Shown here: in pieces, positions 50,682 to 63,300 of the stretch
Layout of the letters: each line of letters opens with the position of its first letter
Position numbering within the stretch: the stretch's first letter is position 1
Origin: Paroedura picta
Taxonomy: Eukaryota; Chordata; Lepidosauria; Squamata; Gekkonidae
Length of the DNA: 64,000 nt
NCBI RefSeq assembly: GCF_049243985.1
Contig: NC_135371.1
Location: forward strand, 5,109,501-5,173,500
Reading direction: 5' to 3'
Made by a program: the position numbers and the translations under genes
Notes under the pieces: model-generated
Databases searched by the model: none
What the model was told of the DNA's origin: nothing
What the model saw: only the letters and a program-made list of their open reading frames with translations

Positions 50682-50886
50682 TCTCTGCCTGGGTGCACCT
50701 TTTCCCCTCCCAGGATCCTGTTCTCAGAGACTGAGAGAAGGAACTTCCCCCGAAAAGATGGGGCCTGTAGTCACTTGAGCAGTACAGGCCTCTCTTGGTC
50801 AGATTGAAAGGGAAGGATATCACGCTTCACACTGACACAGCATCCCCTCCCTCCGGACAACCCCTGAACACATCGGGAGAAAAGTC

Positions 50887-51046
50887 TTTTATGAACCAGA
50901 CTTACCTGGCCTGTTGCAAGACATTGCATCACCCGCTGTTGGTCCTCATGTTTACATTACTGGTTGCAAAGTCAACCTTTGAGGAATCCCTGGAGCTTTG
51001 TGGATATACAGAATATATCACCATGATATGGATAATTATAAGGGAC
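50887..51046 (-). promoter_or_regulatory. Candidate V2R promoter block upstream of copy D
   Basis: CATAAAAG box at 50887-50893, about 209 bp before the start codon, as in copy B. The ATAATTAT segment lies at about 51019-51046. Confidence 0.5.
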
Positions 51047-51935
51047 TGCACTGCCCTGGACTGTCCCTGTGGATTTGACCACAGGTGTAGAGATGGAGAA
51101 AACATGTTTGCCAGAACTCACCAATATGGCCCCAGGTGACTTGGGTCATGGAAGAAGCAATGGAGTTTAGTCTAACTTGGAGGGGAAAGGGGAACCTTCA
51201 ACACAAGTCAGCGTAGCTGAAGCCATGAGCAGGTGAATGGGAAATTGGGGTGAGACCTGGTGGTCAATGCTTTCCCATTGTTTGCCATGACAGCCACACC
51301 AGGTACTCGCAGAGTCATGACCCCAGAAATAGAGTTCAACTGGAACATCCCTTGTCTGCTGGGAAAACTAGGACCCTTTTCCTCACAAGGTCGCACCGGG
51401 GTGGCCACCTTGAATAGTAGACCAGTCATGTTCAAAGTGAAATGAGATTTAAGCACCAAGTGTGCATTCAAGTCATTCTTTTCTTATAATTGACTCAATA
51501 TTTAATGCGTCCAGTCTCAACACAGTCAAACTTCCTGTTGAATTCTATATCTTCTCAAGTTTTCTTTAAGAGATCCAACATGGTTCATTTAAACCAGCCT
51601 TTCTCAACTTTCTTACCACTGAGAACCCGTTGAAAGAGCCTTCATGCTTCAAGAAACCCCAGAAGTAGCATGATCATGGAGAATATAGTTGAGGGAAAAA
51701 AGTTGCATACATGCCAACCCAGAGGCCCTTCCCTTCCTACCCCCTCCAGGCTGATCACTGGCCCTTTAAGGGAGTGACATGTCCATATATGGTCATATCT
51801 TCCAGTAACAAATTTTAAGAATATATTTTAATGTAAACTACCCTGAGCCTTATGGGAGGGCAGTATAGAAATTCAAGGAAACGAATATTAAAAATCCCTT
51901 AATTCCCACCCTTTTAGGAAACCCTTCCAGGGTCA

Positions 51936-52035
51936 TAGAATCATCGAATCATAGAGTTGGAAGGGGCCATATAGGCCATCTAGTCCAACCCCCTGCTCAA
52001 CGCAGGATCAGCCCAAGGCATCCTAAAGCAAGAAA
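51936..52035 (-). repeat. CR1 3' tip, minus strand, D-E intergenic
   Basis: Reads ATAGAATCATCGAATCATAG then GAGTTGGAAGGGGCCATATA on plus, the complement of a CR1 3' end. Absent from the matching B-C spacer (near 30760), so it is younger than that duplication. Confidence 0.75.
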
Positions 52036-53480
52036 CCCCAGGGTTTCACAAAACCTTGACTGAAGAAGCCTGATTTAAGCGGATCAGCTCGGCAAATCCC
52101 TTCCAATTTCCATTCGCTACTAAAGAGCAAGCCCCGCTGACTTCACTGACCAATCCTGTGGCTTTTAGAATTTGTCATACGAATTGGGAAGGGCTCGGTT
52201 CTACCCAAATGACCTCACTGACTGGATTAGGAAGAGTCCCATTCTCCTGACTTTTAGAGAACGGGGCAAAATCTCATTATTCCAAAGGGATTCTGAGCTA
52301 CACCACTGTATTGCTCTCCATCCCTGTCAGCACCCTCCAGACTAAGTAGCTTCTGCTCCTCTTGATGTATTGTGATCAAAACCTCCTGCTCCCTTTCACC
52401 TCTGTCTGAGACTTCCATTGGTTTTCATCCCTCTATACTCCTATTGCATTGTTCACCGAGTGTCCCATCCTGACTCCCATTATACAATCTGCCTTGGAGC
52501 CAAAAACTTGAACTCTTCCAGACCAAATTCAATTCAGGCAGGTGTGAAATTTCGAGATACAAAAGCAAGGCAGCAGATCAAAAGGTCCCATATAGCCCAG
52601 ATGTCATGTATGCAAAGAGGTGAGAGGTGGTGGATTCTCCAACTTTGGAAATGTATAAACAAAGGCTAGATAGCCATCTGACGGAGAGGCTGATTATGTG
52701 AAGGTTCAAGATTCTGTGAAACCGCACCGCGGGGGGGGGGGAGGTGTGGGTGCTGGTGTGCCAGTCGACACACATGCAGGCGCAGAGTTCTCCACCTGCG
52801 TTTGTGCATCGACCAGCGCACTTCCGCCTGTGCCTCCCCCCCGCCCCTGCGGCGCGGGGCTGGCTGCTACCGGCAGGAACAGCCGTTTCAGGAGCTGAAT
52901 TGCACAACCGTACTCTCGGGGTTAGGGGGCCTAGACAGACGGATGGCCCCGCAGATATGCTGCATCTGTCGCTCGATCCCATTCCACAGGTGTAGATCCT
53001 GATTTTTCCACTCCCTCTTCCTCAGAGGAAGAGGCTGCTGACTAACTCACAAAAGGTTCCCATGCTCCTAACTAGGCAAGTTAGCACTGAAATTTGGACT
53101 TTGAGGCAGTTTGTGCCCATCCCTCATTGTAAGGACACAAAGATCTATTATGCTGGGCAGCAGCCGTGCCCTGCCGATGCCAGTTTCTTGCAGCAGGGCA
53201 ACATGCTCCACCATGCCCCATTTACGAACTGGAGAACATTTCCACGGTGTGGCCTGGATTTTGCCATGCACACACACTGCTGGGGAGAAAAGACCTCCGT
53301 GCTTCGCCACATGGTTTGAAGTGTCTTCTTTCTGTCTCCTGTAATTCATACATTCAGATGTTTGGCGCATCTTTCTTTAATATTGAATCATTTCAAGAAC
53401 TCTCTGATTGATTGTCCATAAATTTATTCCACAACTTGAAAGGTCCTTGCCTTGGATACAACGTGTTCATTTCATACCAA

Positions 53481-53610
53481 GGCTTAGTCTGCACACACAG
53501 GATAATGCACTTTCAATGTGTTTTGGCAGCTGGATTTTCCTGTGCGGAACAGGAAAATCTACTTCGAAAGTGCATTGAAACTGCATTATCTGTTGTGTGC
53601 AGACTAGGTC
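53481..53610. mobile_element. Foldback MITE between copies D and E
   Basis: Roughly 45-bp inverted arms: the left begins GGCTTAGTCTGCACACACAG and the right is its near complement ending GTGTGCAGACTAGGTCC. The matching place before copy C (near 32155) reads straight through without it, so this is an insertion. The family is not identified. Confidence 0.72.
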
Positions 53611-54563
53611 CAGGAAAGAATAGACTTCTGTTCAGTCAGAGGGCTGAATCACTGTCATTCATTCATTCATTCATTCCATTTGTGTTCCGTCCTCCCCTGA
53701 TGGCGGTTCATATATATAGAACATAAAAGAGCAATACATCGAACTCCGTTTTTGCATCTAATAGAAATACAGCGATGGTAATAATAACAGCAACAACAAA
53801 GAATAACAGTTTTGCAGGATAACAATCAAACAGGTCTATGGTTCATTTCAGGGATTCCTGGAATGGAGTTTCAGGGCCCAGGGGATGTTGATGGTTCCGG
53901 CCAACCTCAAACAAATGCCTGGCGGAAGAGCTTGTTACAAGATTAAAGAACCATCTCAGTGCTGTCAGTACAGGCCTGTAGTTTAGAGGTTAGGATAATG
54001 TGTAGCTTTCAAATAAACAATGAGACTCTTGGTTTCAAGCATGCTGGTCCTAAAGGGGATGCTTCCCACATAGAAGATATAAAACCAGTGGTGGTGGTCG
54101 TCTGTAAAGACAGAAAATTATCCTTCCTCCAGTGAGTCAGGATTAGACGCCACTGCCCTTTCCCTCTCTTGGTTGACTGAGCTCCAACAAAATGGTAGTC
54201 TCTTCATATTCATGGCCTTGAGGAACCTGAGCAGGTTCCTCAAGGTTCCTTGATCAATGAGACAGCACGTATTCTTACCCAAATATCCCTTATCTCATGC
54301 ACAAACCTGCATGATACTAGATGTTCTATATAATTGAATGAGTACAAAGCAAAACAAGTCAACTGGGAAGCAGCTTGAGCTCAAAAAACTATGTTATGGA
54401 AATTAGCTGATGCCATAGTGGTACTATAAAGCCTGTACCTTCATGATTTGTGCCTCTGAAGATGGATGTGAAGAGAATTTCCTTCAGTAGTATAGCTTAG
54501 AGTTAACTTGTGAGTCCATTTCACAGACAACACTGGTTTAACATGAAAAATATCTCAAGAGAA

Positions 54564-57500
54564 TCAACTTCCATCTTGACCTTTCATCCTGAGATGGTCC
54601 TTGATATTCAGACCAGATCTGATTACAATGACATAACATTTGGGGAGAAAGATGCAGCCCAGCAGCCCAGCACTGGAGGCCAAGATGGAGAAGACCTGCA
54701 CGGCGACCATGTATTTCCCCTTTGTGCTCAGGTAGGTGGGCACAAAGGACACCCAAACACTGCAGAAGACCAGCATGCTGAAGGTGATCAGCTTGGCTTC
54801 GTTGAAGGCCCCAGGAAGCTTCCTGGCCAGGAAGGCCACTGTGAAGGAGATGGCAGCCAGGAAGCCCATGTATCCCAGGGCACCATAAAACATGGCCACA
54901 GACCCTTCATTGCATTGCAATATGATCTGTCCATGCTGGGAGTGTATGTCAAACTCTGGGAAAGGGGGAGAGATGCCCAGCCAGAGGGCACAGAAGCCAA
55001 TCTGAACAGTGGAACAAGAAAGGACAATGGACTTTGCCAGACTCTTCCCCACCCACTTCCTCATCCTGTTCCCTGGCTGGGTGGCCATGAAGGCCACCAC
55101 CACAGTGATCGTTTTAGCCAGCACTGAAGAGACGGCAACTGAGAAGATGGTGCAGAAGGCTGTTTGTCGGAGAAGGCAGGTCACCCTCCTTGGCTGGCCG
55201 ATGAATAGAAGGCAGGACAGGAAGGAAAGCAGGAGTGAGATGAGAAGAATGTAGGTGAGGTCTCGGTTGTTGGCTTTGACTATCGGTGTGTCCATATATT
55301 GAATGAATATTCCTAGAATTAGAAGTGTGGCTATGGACAAGAACAGGACCAAAACGATGAAGGTAACCCCCAAATTCTCCTCATAAGAAAGGAAAGTCAC
55401 CTCCTTGGGAATGCACTGAGTGTGGTCAGGGTTGGGGTACTGATCTTCTGGGCATTTGGTGCAAGTTTTTGCATCTGGAAAGGAAAAGGAGAGACTTCAG
55501 CATCATATTGATCTAATTCATATCCACCACATAGTGAACTCCTTTGCAATCCATAGAGCGAAATTTCATCAGGGTAAGATTTGGGGGTTTTCTACCTTTA
55601 TACTAATAACTGTCCGTTCTCTCTTTGGATTTCGTTGTTACTGGTGTGGAATGTCACCAAGAGGACCTGAAGGATCTACAGGTAACAGGATCCATGTAAA
55701 AATGCTTACAGTTTTGTCCTCAAACTCCAATGAAGCCTCAATTGCCCAAGAGAACTTCCTGTCATGGATGCCTTCCTGGTACAGCCAGGCGCTCTTCACT
55801 TGGCTCCTCTCTGATCCCCACCCTCGAATTCCTGGCCAGTGGGGTTTTCTTTACTCCCCCCTTCCCCCTGCTCATCCCACAGTTTATAGCCTACACCAGG
55901 GGTAGTCAAACTGCGGCCCTCCAGATGTCCATGGACTACAATTCCCATGAGGCCATGTCAGCATTCACTGGCAGTGGCTCATGGGAATTGTAGTCCATGG
56001 ACATCTGGAGGGCCGCAGTTTGACTAACCCTGGACACAGATGGCTTTCCCCCTGTGGGGAGAATTCCTTATCGCTCTCCAGCCTTGGTTCCCCCTGATTG
56101 TCTTCCTTCAAGCCTGTCCTTCCCGGAAACCAAAGCAATACACGGGGAAATTGCTTTAACCCATTTGCATATCAAAGGATGCTCTGATCCTACTTTCCTG
56201 TGTGAATGCCCAATTCCCACCTATGCTTGTCTCTTGCCGTGCCCCATTCCCACGGCCCAGGTATATAGGTCTTGCCGCCCTCTACCACTGTGTCTCTGTC
56301 CAAGTTTCCTGTCTGTGGACATGTGCAGAGAATAGACTCTATTGGCTGAACTTTTCCAATAAAGACTTGATACTTAAAGCTTCATCCTGAAGCCCGGGAG
56401 TGATGTCTGTGGAGTGAGTTTGCTGGAGTTCAACCGCTTGGTTCCTGACAGTGCCCCCCTATATGTAGGCCCCGGGGGGCTTTTCCTTCTTGTCTCTTCC
56501 GATGCTCTATTCTACCTGCCATGCTTGATCTAGTTGCTTTAAATAATCCTTAAATAAAGACCATTCCCTCACATAGGATGTGTGTTGATCTGTCCCAATG
56601 AAAAGAACTGATATGAGCCTCCAGACTAGCCCGTGGTTGTTGACAATGACCCTGCAAATGAAGGACCGCCTTGTAGGGCATTGGACACAACCATGAATGC
56701 CACTGTAAGCAACAAAGGCTGATGGAGATGAACTTCTCTTCTCACTCACCAGCAATTACCCAGAAGTGTCTCCCCAGGAGGTCTGTTAGAGAAAGACAGT
56801 TTGGTGTAATGGTGTGGACTTCTATTCTCGCAAGCTGGGTTCAATTCTGCACTCCCCCAAATGCAGACAGTTGGGTGACCTTAGGGTTCATAGGACTGAT
56901 AAAGCTGTTCTGACTGAGCAGGAATATCAGGGCTCGGTCAGCCTCACCCACCTCACAGGGGGTCTGTTGTGGGAAGGGGAAAGGGAAGGCGAATATAAGC
57001 CCCTTTGAGACTCCTTTGGGTAAAGAAAAGCGGCATATAAGAACCAACGATCCTACTTCTTCTTTCCTTTGAAAACTGGAAAAGAAAAGGTAGTGCATGA
57101 AATTCTAGAACAATGCTGAAAAAATAAAAAACTGACCCTTGGCTGATCCTGCGTTGAGCAGGGGGGTTGGACTAGATGGCCTGTATGGCCCCTTCCAACT
57201 CTATGATTCTATGATTCTATGACGTCCTTTTCCCCCCTCACCCACCTTCCTGAGAGGAGATGGTTCCTTCCCCACACAGAGAACAGTCAAAGCAGCAAAT
57301 GGGCTTCCCTTCCAGGGCCACCTTCACATATCCAGGGAAGCAGCTGTTGGCACACCTGGAATCAGGCATCCTCTGCAGACAGAGACAAGGAGGGTTATCC
57401 GGGAAAAGGAGAACTGGTTCACTGGGGAAGGGCAATTTTGTAAGATTTATGAAGGCGGATATGATGAAATGGTCCATTCTACGCACTTATCACTGGCAAC

Positions 57501-60029
57501 TGTTGATAACTGTTGTCTAAAATTAAATGCTCAGAAGACTCTCAAGTAGGTTTCATGGATTAAACTAAATAGATGTTTAGACCTTACACAACCAGTCTCC
57601 CCACCTCCTTATACCAGGGGGGCCACACAATAGCAGCCTGATCCATGGACAGCTTCATCTCCCCCGAGGCCCCTCTTTCGATACTCCCAACTTTGACGCT
57701 CCGGAAGGAAAGGTTGCGCAAGATGATCATGTTCACAATGTCCAAGTTGGCTTCCGGGCCCCCGTTTTCACCCAAATCGATTCCACCCACAGAAGAGTTT
57801 TGAAACCGGTAGCGTCTCAGGAAAGGATGAAGCTAGAATCACCGAGAGAATAACAGGGTTTAGAAGACAGAAGACTCTTCTACGTACTCGTTGCAGATCG
57901 ATCCATTTGCAGCTTTATATTACACACACACAAACACAGACAATTGATCTTAGCCAAAAGGCCGAGAAGCGATGCAGCTTGATAGTCAGCTTTCCTCTGC
58001 ATGAGCATCCTGGAAGATGGCTAATAGAATAACAGTCTTTGGCCGATGACCAGATGTGTTGTGTAAATAGGGGGGGAAGGCCAGGTCCCTCCTGTGATTG
58101 AGGTGCAGCCAGCCACACTATTTTCCAACTTTCACAGGAACGGGGGCATTCAGCTTTTCAGAAAGATGCAAAGGAGCGTTTTGCATTATTCCCAGCTGCA
58201 ATGGAGTAGATATTAGCATTCAGGAGGAGGGCCCGATCTGTATGTATAACCATTCTGCCTGCTTCACTGTATGTTTTGTAGCATGACGTGCTTCCCGTGA
58301 GAAATAAGTGGTAGCAAAAAATGGTGGTTTATGCTGGTTAAAAGAAATCCACCCCCAGAGACCCTGGACCAACCAAGACTTTTTCCAATCATGATGTCTA
58401 TTCTGAAGGCTTTACTTTTTGGGAAGAATAATTAAATTGAGCATAGATGTGCTTCTGAAATTTAGTTTTACGTTTTCTGCATTGTGCAGGGGGATTTCTT
58501 AACCTAGGATCGGAGCCCTGTTTTTTATTTGGCAGATGTAGTCTAGCAGCACCTGAGAACCAAGAAGATTGGGGAGGTATCAGCAACTGAGAGTCAAAGT
58601 TCCCTTCCTGCTACTCAAGTAGGACGAGGGATCCTTCAAGCCTCCCATCCCCCTCTCGGCTCTTCTGCTGAAGACACCCTATGAAAATATTCTAGATTGG
58701 GGCGTTGTTATCCTACCGTCAAGTCTTGTTCTCCAGGCCCGTCACTCCAGCCCAGACAAAACTGAATGTGGTAAGGAGGAGGATTACAATTCAGTTAAAA
58801 AGATGACCAATAGGGCCCCCAATGGGAACTACAGGAGATATTTTCTCTTAAATTCACCAGAGAAAAAACATTTCTACAGTCCGAGACCAGCAGTGGAATT
58901 GTCTGTCTAAGGAGGTCGTGTGCTCCCCCTCACTGGGAGTCTCAAAGCAACGGCTGGACAGATACCTCTCTTGGATGCTTATGGCTGATCCTCCACTGAG
59001 CAGATAGCCCATATGGCCCTCTTGCACAGTAGGGTTCAACGATTGCAACAGGGAGTTCCCCAAGAGAGACAGATACAGGACGGGGCTGAGACATTTGCTA
59101 AAGTCTGTGTGACAACCAACTTAGACCACATGCACAATAATCCTTTCAACGAGAAACTGCTGGTTGGCATTCTTCATTCAGGGGGTAATGGATACCTGCC
59201 AAGGCTGGATTCGCTCATGTTCTCCTCTTCTTCCTCCAGCCCTCGTTGTCCTCTCAGACCTGGAAGAGTAGGCATCATGTAATGCTTGTGCCACCGCCTG
59301 GATGGAGGAGTAAACATTGCAGGCCCTAGGGGGCAGAAGTTCTTTGAGGACCTCCCAGGGCCTGTCTTGCAGCCCCTCTTTCTCTCTGTATCTCCGGCAG
59401 CCTCTCTGAGACAAAATGGGCTTAGAGTAGACAGGATCAAATTCTTTTTCCACAAACTCCTCAACAAGAGGGTGACATACTTGTGAATAGAGAGACATCC
59501 TTCTTTTCTTTGTCTGGGTCTTGACGGAGAGAGATCCATGCATAAGGAACACCTCAGCGCGGGAGTCACACGCCAAGCTAAACAGATTGTCCAGTAGAAG
59601 AGCTGTGATCCAAATTTTACCTAGTCTGACTTCCATGGCATTTTCAATATCTATAATTTGTTTTTCAAGATACATTAAGAGGAAAAAATTTCCATAGAAC
59701 ACATATACCTTAACTTGGTCTTGACTCAGGAATGACTTCAAGCGTTGCCTTCTTTCTGTTGACCAAGAACTTGAATAAATGCCCTCAATGGATACCCTCT
59801 CTTCAAAGGCAACGCAGATCCCGCTCCTGAGCATGAGAGGGGTCAAGGTGCCCTTGAATTTTTCCCCGCTGTCAGTTTCTGAAACAAAGAGACTAACCCA
59901 CGTCCATCGGAAGTGCAGGAGCAGCTTGACAATTCCCCGGTATTGGACTTCTTCTGTGGGAACCAGTTGGTAAAAAAAAGGAAACTGAGTGTTATCCTTT
60001 AAAACAATCAAATCCGAATCATGACTGAC
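54564..60029 (-). CDS. Vomeronasal type-2 receptor, copy E (type I), partial: exons 3-6 in window
   Basis: Visible coding exons: 59196-60029, 57605-57832, 57246-57372, 54564-55474, giving 699 residues and a stop, all open. Exons 1 and 2 should lie to the right of the window, because the sequence from 60314 to 64000 is the same CR1 insertion and intron that precede exon 2 in copy A. Exon 3 differs from A at about eleven residues by eye (for example WVSLFVSET against WVGLFVSDT, and SQRGC against CQGGC). Exon 6 is type I ([16 protein letters not shown]). Its 3' flank matches that of copy C, not that of copy A. It is incomplete only because of the window edge. Confidence 0.9.
55897..56032. mobile_element. 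Foldback MITE in intron 5 of copy E
   Basis: Starts CAGGGGTAGTCAAACTGCGG and ends with the near-exact inverse (CCGCAGTTTGACTAACCCTG). Long arms include CCATGGACTACAATTCCCAT and its complement, with a short spacer. Coding capacity is absent. hAT affiliation is likely from the CAG/CTG ends but unproven. Confidence 0.75.
56053..56450. mobile_element. Possible solo LTR fossil, intron 5 of copy E
   Basis: Counterpart of the segment in copy A; it predates the A/E duplication. Confidence 0.35.
56790..57063 (+). repeat. tRNA-derived SINE in intron 5 of copy E
   Basis: Same insertion as at 5868 in A; full head, B box and tail. Confidence 0.75.
57140..57230 (+). repeat. CR1 3' tip in intron 5 of copy E
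   Basis: As in copy A, with one extra ATTCTATG terminal unit. Confidence 0.75.
57944..57973 (-). pseudogene. U2 snRNA 5' fragment, intron 3 of copy E
   Basis: Same insertion as in copy A, here identical to the canonical first 30 nt of U2 (CTTCTCGGCC retained). Flanked by GCAGCTTTATA and GCAGCTTGATA. Confidence 0.83.
58855..59050 (+). repeat. CR1-type 3' end fragment near exon 3 of copy E
   Basis: Counterpart of 7930-8120 with a small internal loss relative to A. Confidence 0.6.
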
Positions 60030-60313
60030 CTAATGGGGAAAAGGAGACATTCTGAATTCATCACATTCAATAAATGTCAATCAAGATCAAAGTACCTCAT
60101 ACAGCTTTATAATGATGATCTGGAAAAAAAAACCTTCAATGGCAGGGATCCATTTTATCCCAGACCTTTTCTGAGAGAGATTTCTCCCTTTGTAGGGGTC
60201 CATTTCAGTGGGGGAAGGGATCTGACCTTCCAAAGTGGAGTTGGGATTCTGTTCTATGGTTGAACTCATCCCCTAACAATCCAAGACTTGCAACCCTCAC
60301 CATATGGGTCAAG

Positions 60314-63300
60314 AGGTTTTTGGGGCCTTTGGAGCTCCAGAATAGATTTCAGGCCCTTGCAAAGGAGGTGCAAGTGTCAACGAGGGAAGAGGTCTCAAAA
60401 CAAAGTCTAAGACAAAGTGAAGAGGCCACGGGGATAGAAGGAAATGTTGTTGAGAAGGAGAAAAAAGGAGAGTACTGGTAATTGGAGACTCCCTACTAAG
60501 AGGAATGTATCATCATGTGGCTGGGCCCGACCCCCTAACCCGAGAGGTGCCAGGGGCGAAAATTAAAGACATTTCAGAACGGATGCCCAAACTCCTCAAA
60601 TCTACGGATCGCTACCCATTTGTGATGGTCCACGTGGGAACGAATTATATGTCCGTGAATACCATCAGTCCTATTAAAATAGACTATCAAGATCTAGGGA
60701 GGAAGCTCAAGCAAATGGGGGCACAAGTGGTATTCTCTTCAATCTTGCCTGTCAAGGGAAGAGGAATGCGTTGGGAGAGGACGATAATGGAGGTGAATCA
60801 GTGGCTGCGTAGTTGGTGCCAGCAGGACGGATTTGGTTTCTGGGACCATGGGATAGGCTTTCTTGAAGAAGGCCTACTAGCACCTGATGGACTGCACTTG
60901 TAGAAGTTGGGGAAGAATGTGTTTGGGAGGAACCTGGGGAGATTCATCAGGAGAGTTTTAAACTGAAGCCACAAGGGGAAGGAGACGTTCAACATAGCGA
61001 GTGTAAGGAAGGAGACCGATAGGGGGCAGCCCAACCGGGAAGGCCAGCTCATAGGGAAACAAAAGTTAAAGGATTCAGATGCCTTTATACTAATGCCGAA
61101 GCATGGGTAATAAGAAGGAAGTGCTGAAACTTCTCATGCTGATGGAAAGGTATAATCTAGTAGGCATCATAGAAACTTGGTGGAATGATTCTCATGACTG
61201 GAATGTAATAGTGGATGGATATGAATTGTTCAGAAAAAACAGAATAGATCAAAGAGGTGGAGGAGTGGCACTGTATGTGAGGAAAGGGCTTACCTGTCAG
61301 GAAATTCTAGTGAAGGAGAGTATATCTCCAGTGGAAAGAATCTAGGTGAAAATAAGCGAAGGGAAAACAAACCATGTGGTGGTTGGTGTCTGCTACCGAC
61401 TGCCTGACCAACGAGAGGATGTGGATGCTGCACAGCTTGGGAAAATATCCAAGCGGCAGGACCTTGTCATCATGGGTGACTTCAATTTCCCAGATGTGTG
61501 CTGGGAAACAAACTCTGTGAAGAGTCCTCAGTCATGCAAGTTTCTGACCTGCCTGGCTGACAATTTCATTTATCAAATGGTAGATGAACCCACAAGAGGT
61601 GGGTTTCCTGACCAGCAGGGTGAAGGTGGTGGGGACCCTAGGGGGAAGTGACCATGTCCTCATAGAATTCATCTTGAGATGGGGAGGCAAGGAAGCCTGT
61701 AGCCAGACGCGCATGTTGGATTTTTGAAGGGCAAACTTTAATAAACTGAAAGACATGATGAGTGTCATACCATGGACAAAAATGCTGGAAGAGAAGGGAG
61801 CATGTGAAGGGTGGGCGCTACTCAAACAAGAGCTATTGCATGCTCAATCCATGACTATCCCAGAAAGACGAAAACACTGCAGGAGCTCTAAGAAGCCTGT
61901 TTGGATGAACAGAGAACTTCAAGAGGAACTAAGAAAGAAAAGGAAAATGTTCAGGAAATGGAGGCAAGGACAGAGTTCTACAGAAGAGTACCTATAGGTT
62001 ACTAGGCACTGTAGATCAATCATCAGAAAGTCCAAAGCTGAGAGAGCCAAGATTGGCCAGGGACGCCCACAGTAACAAGAAAAGATTTTTCAGTTATGTG
62101 AGGAGCAAACGTAAAGTAAAGGAGGCAATAGGCCCACTGTTGGATGCAGATGGACAAACTCTAACGGAGGATGCAGAGAAAGCAGAAAGGCTCAGCGCTT
62201 ATTTTACATCTGTTTTTTCCCACAGGTCAAAGGGTTTAGGCACATCTAGAGATGGCAGTAGCCAAGGGATAGTGTCTCGCAGGTTGACATGGACAGAGAG
62301 GTTGTCGAGAGGCATTTAGCTGCACTGGATGAGTTCAAATCCCCTGGTCCGGATGAAATGCACCCGCAAGTGCTCAAAGAACTTTCCGGAGAACTTGCAG
62401 AACTCTTGTCCATCATCTTCGGGACCTCTTTAAGGACTGGAGATGTCCCGGAGGAAGAGAGCAAACGTTATTCCGCTCTTCAAAAAAGGGAGGAAGGATG
62501 ACCCGGAAAACTACAGACCAGTGAGTCTGACCTCTGTTGTGGGGAAGATAATGGAGCAGATATTAAAGGGAGCGATCTGCAAACATCTGGAGGACAATTT
62601 GGTAATCCAAAGAAGTCAGCATGGATTTGTCTCCAACAGGTCCTGCCAGACCAACCTGGTTCACTTTTTTGACCAATTAACAGGTTTACTGGATCGTGGA
62701 AATTTGGTTGATGTCGTTTATTTGGATTTTAATAAAGCTTTTGATAAGGTTCCCCATAATGTTCTGATGGTTAAATTGAAGGACTGCAATCTGGATTTTC
62801 AGATAGTTAGGTGGATAGGGAATTGGTTAGAGAACCGCACTCAAAGAGTTGTTGTCAATGGTGTTTCATCAGACTGGAGGGAGGTGAGTTGCGGGGTACA
62901 TCAGAGCTTGGTGCTCGATCCGGTACTTTTTAACATATTTATTAATGATCTAGACTAGATGAGGGGGTGGAGGGACTACTCATCGAGTTTGAAGATGACA
63001 CCAAATTGGGAGGACTGGCAAATACTCCGGAAGATAGAGACAGAGTTCAACGAGATCTAAATAAAATGGAAAAATGGGCAAGTGAGAACAAGATGCAATT
63101 TTAAAAAGACGTTTAAAGTTGTGCATCTGGGTCAGAAAAATGAAAAGCATACCTACTGGATGGGGGATATACTTCTAGATCAGTGGTCCCCAACCCCCGG
63201 TCCGGGGACCGGTGCCGGTCCATGGATCAGTCGGTAGCGGGCCGCAGCTCCTCCCTGGCTGCTGCCTCAGTGGCTGCCCTGCCACTCTGCAGCCAGCTCA

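Larger units (their letters stand above)
50682..54563. other. Intergenic region between copies D and E
   Basis: Collinear with the B-C spacer, with extra insertions: a CR1 tip (51936) and a foldback MITE (53481). A G run at about 52732-52741 marks the GC-rich stretch. No gene is supported. Confidence 0.6.

Noticed and set aside
52698-52995. Pro/Ala-rich short frames in the GC-rich intergenic stretches (also 31411-31678)
   Set aside because: Low-complexity frames in repeat-derived DNA; frame and length differ between the paralogous spacers.
57944-57973. U2 snRNA gene
   Set aside because: Only the first 30 nt are present, without the rest of the RNA or a recognisable snRNA promoter.
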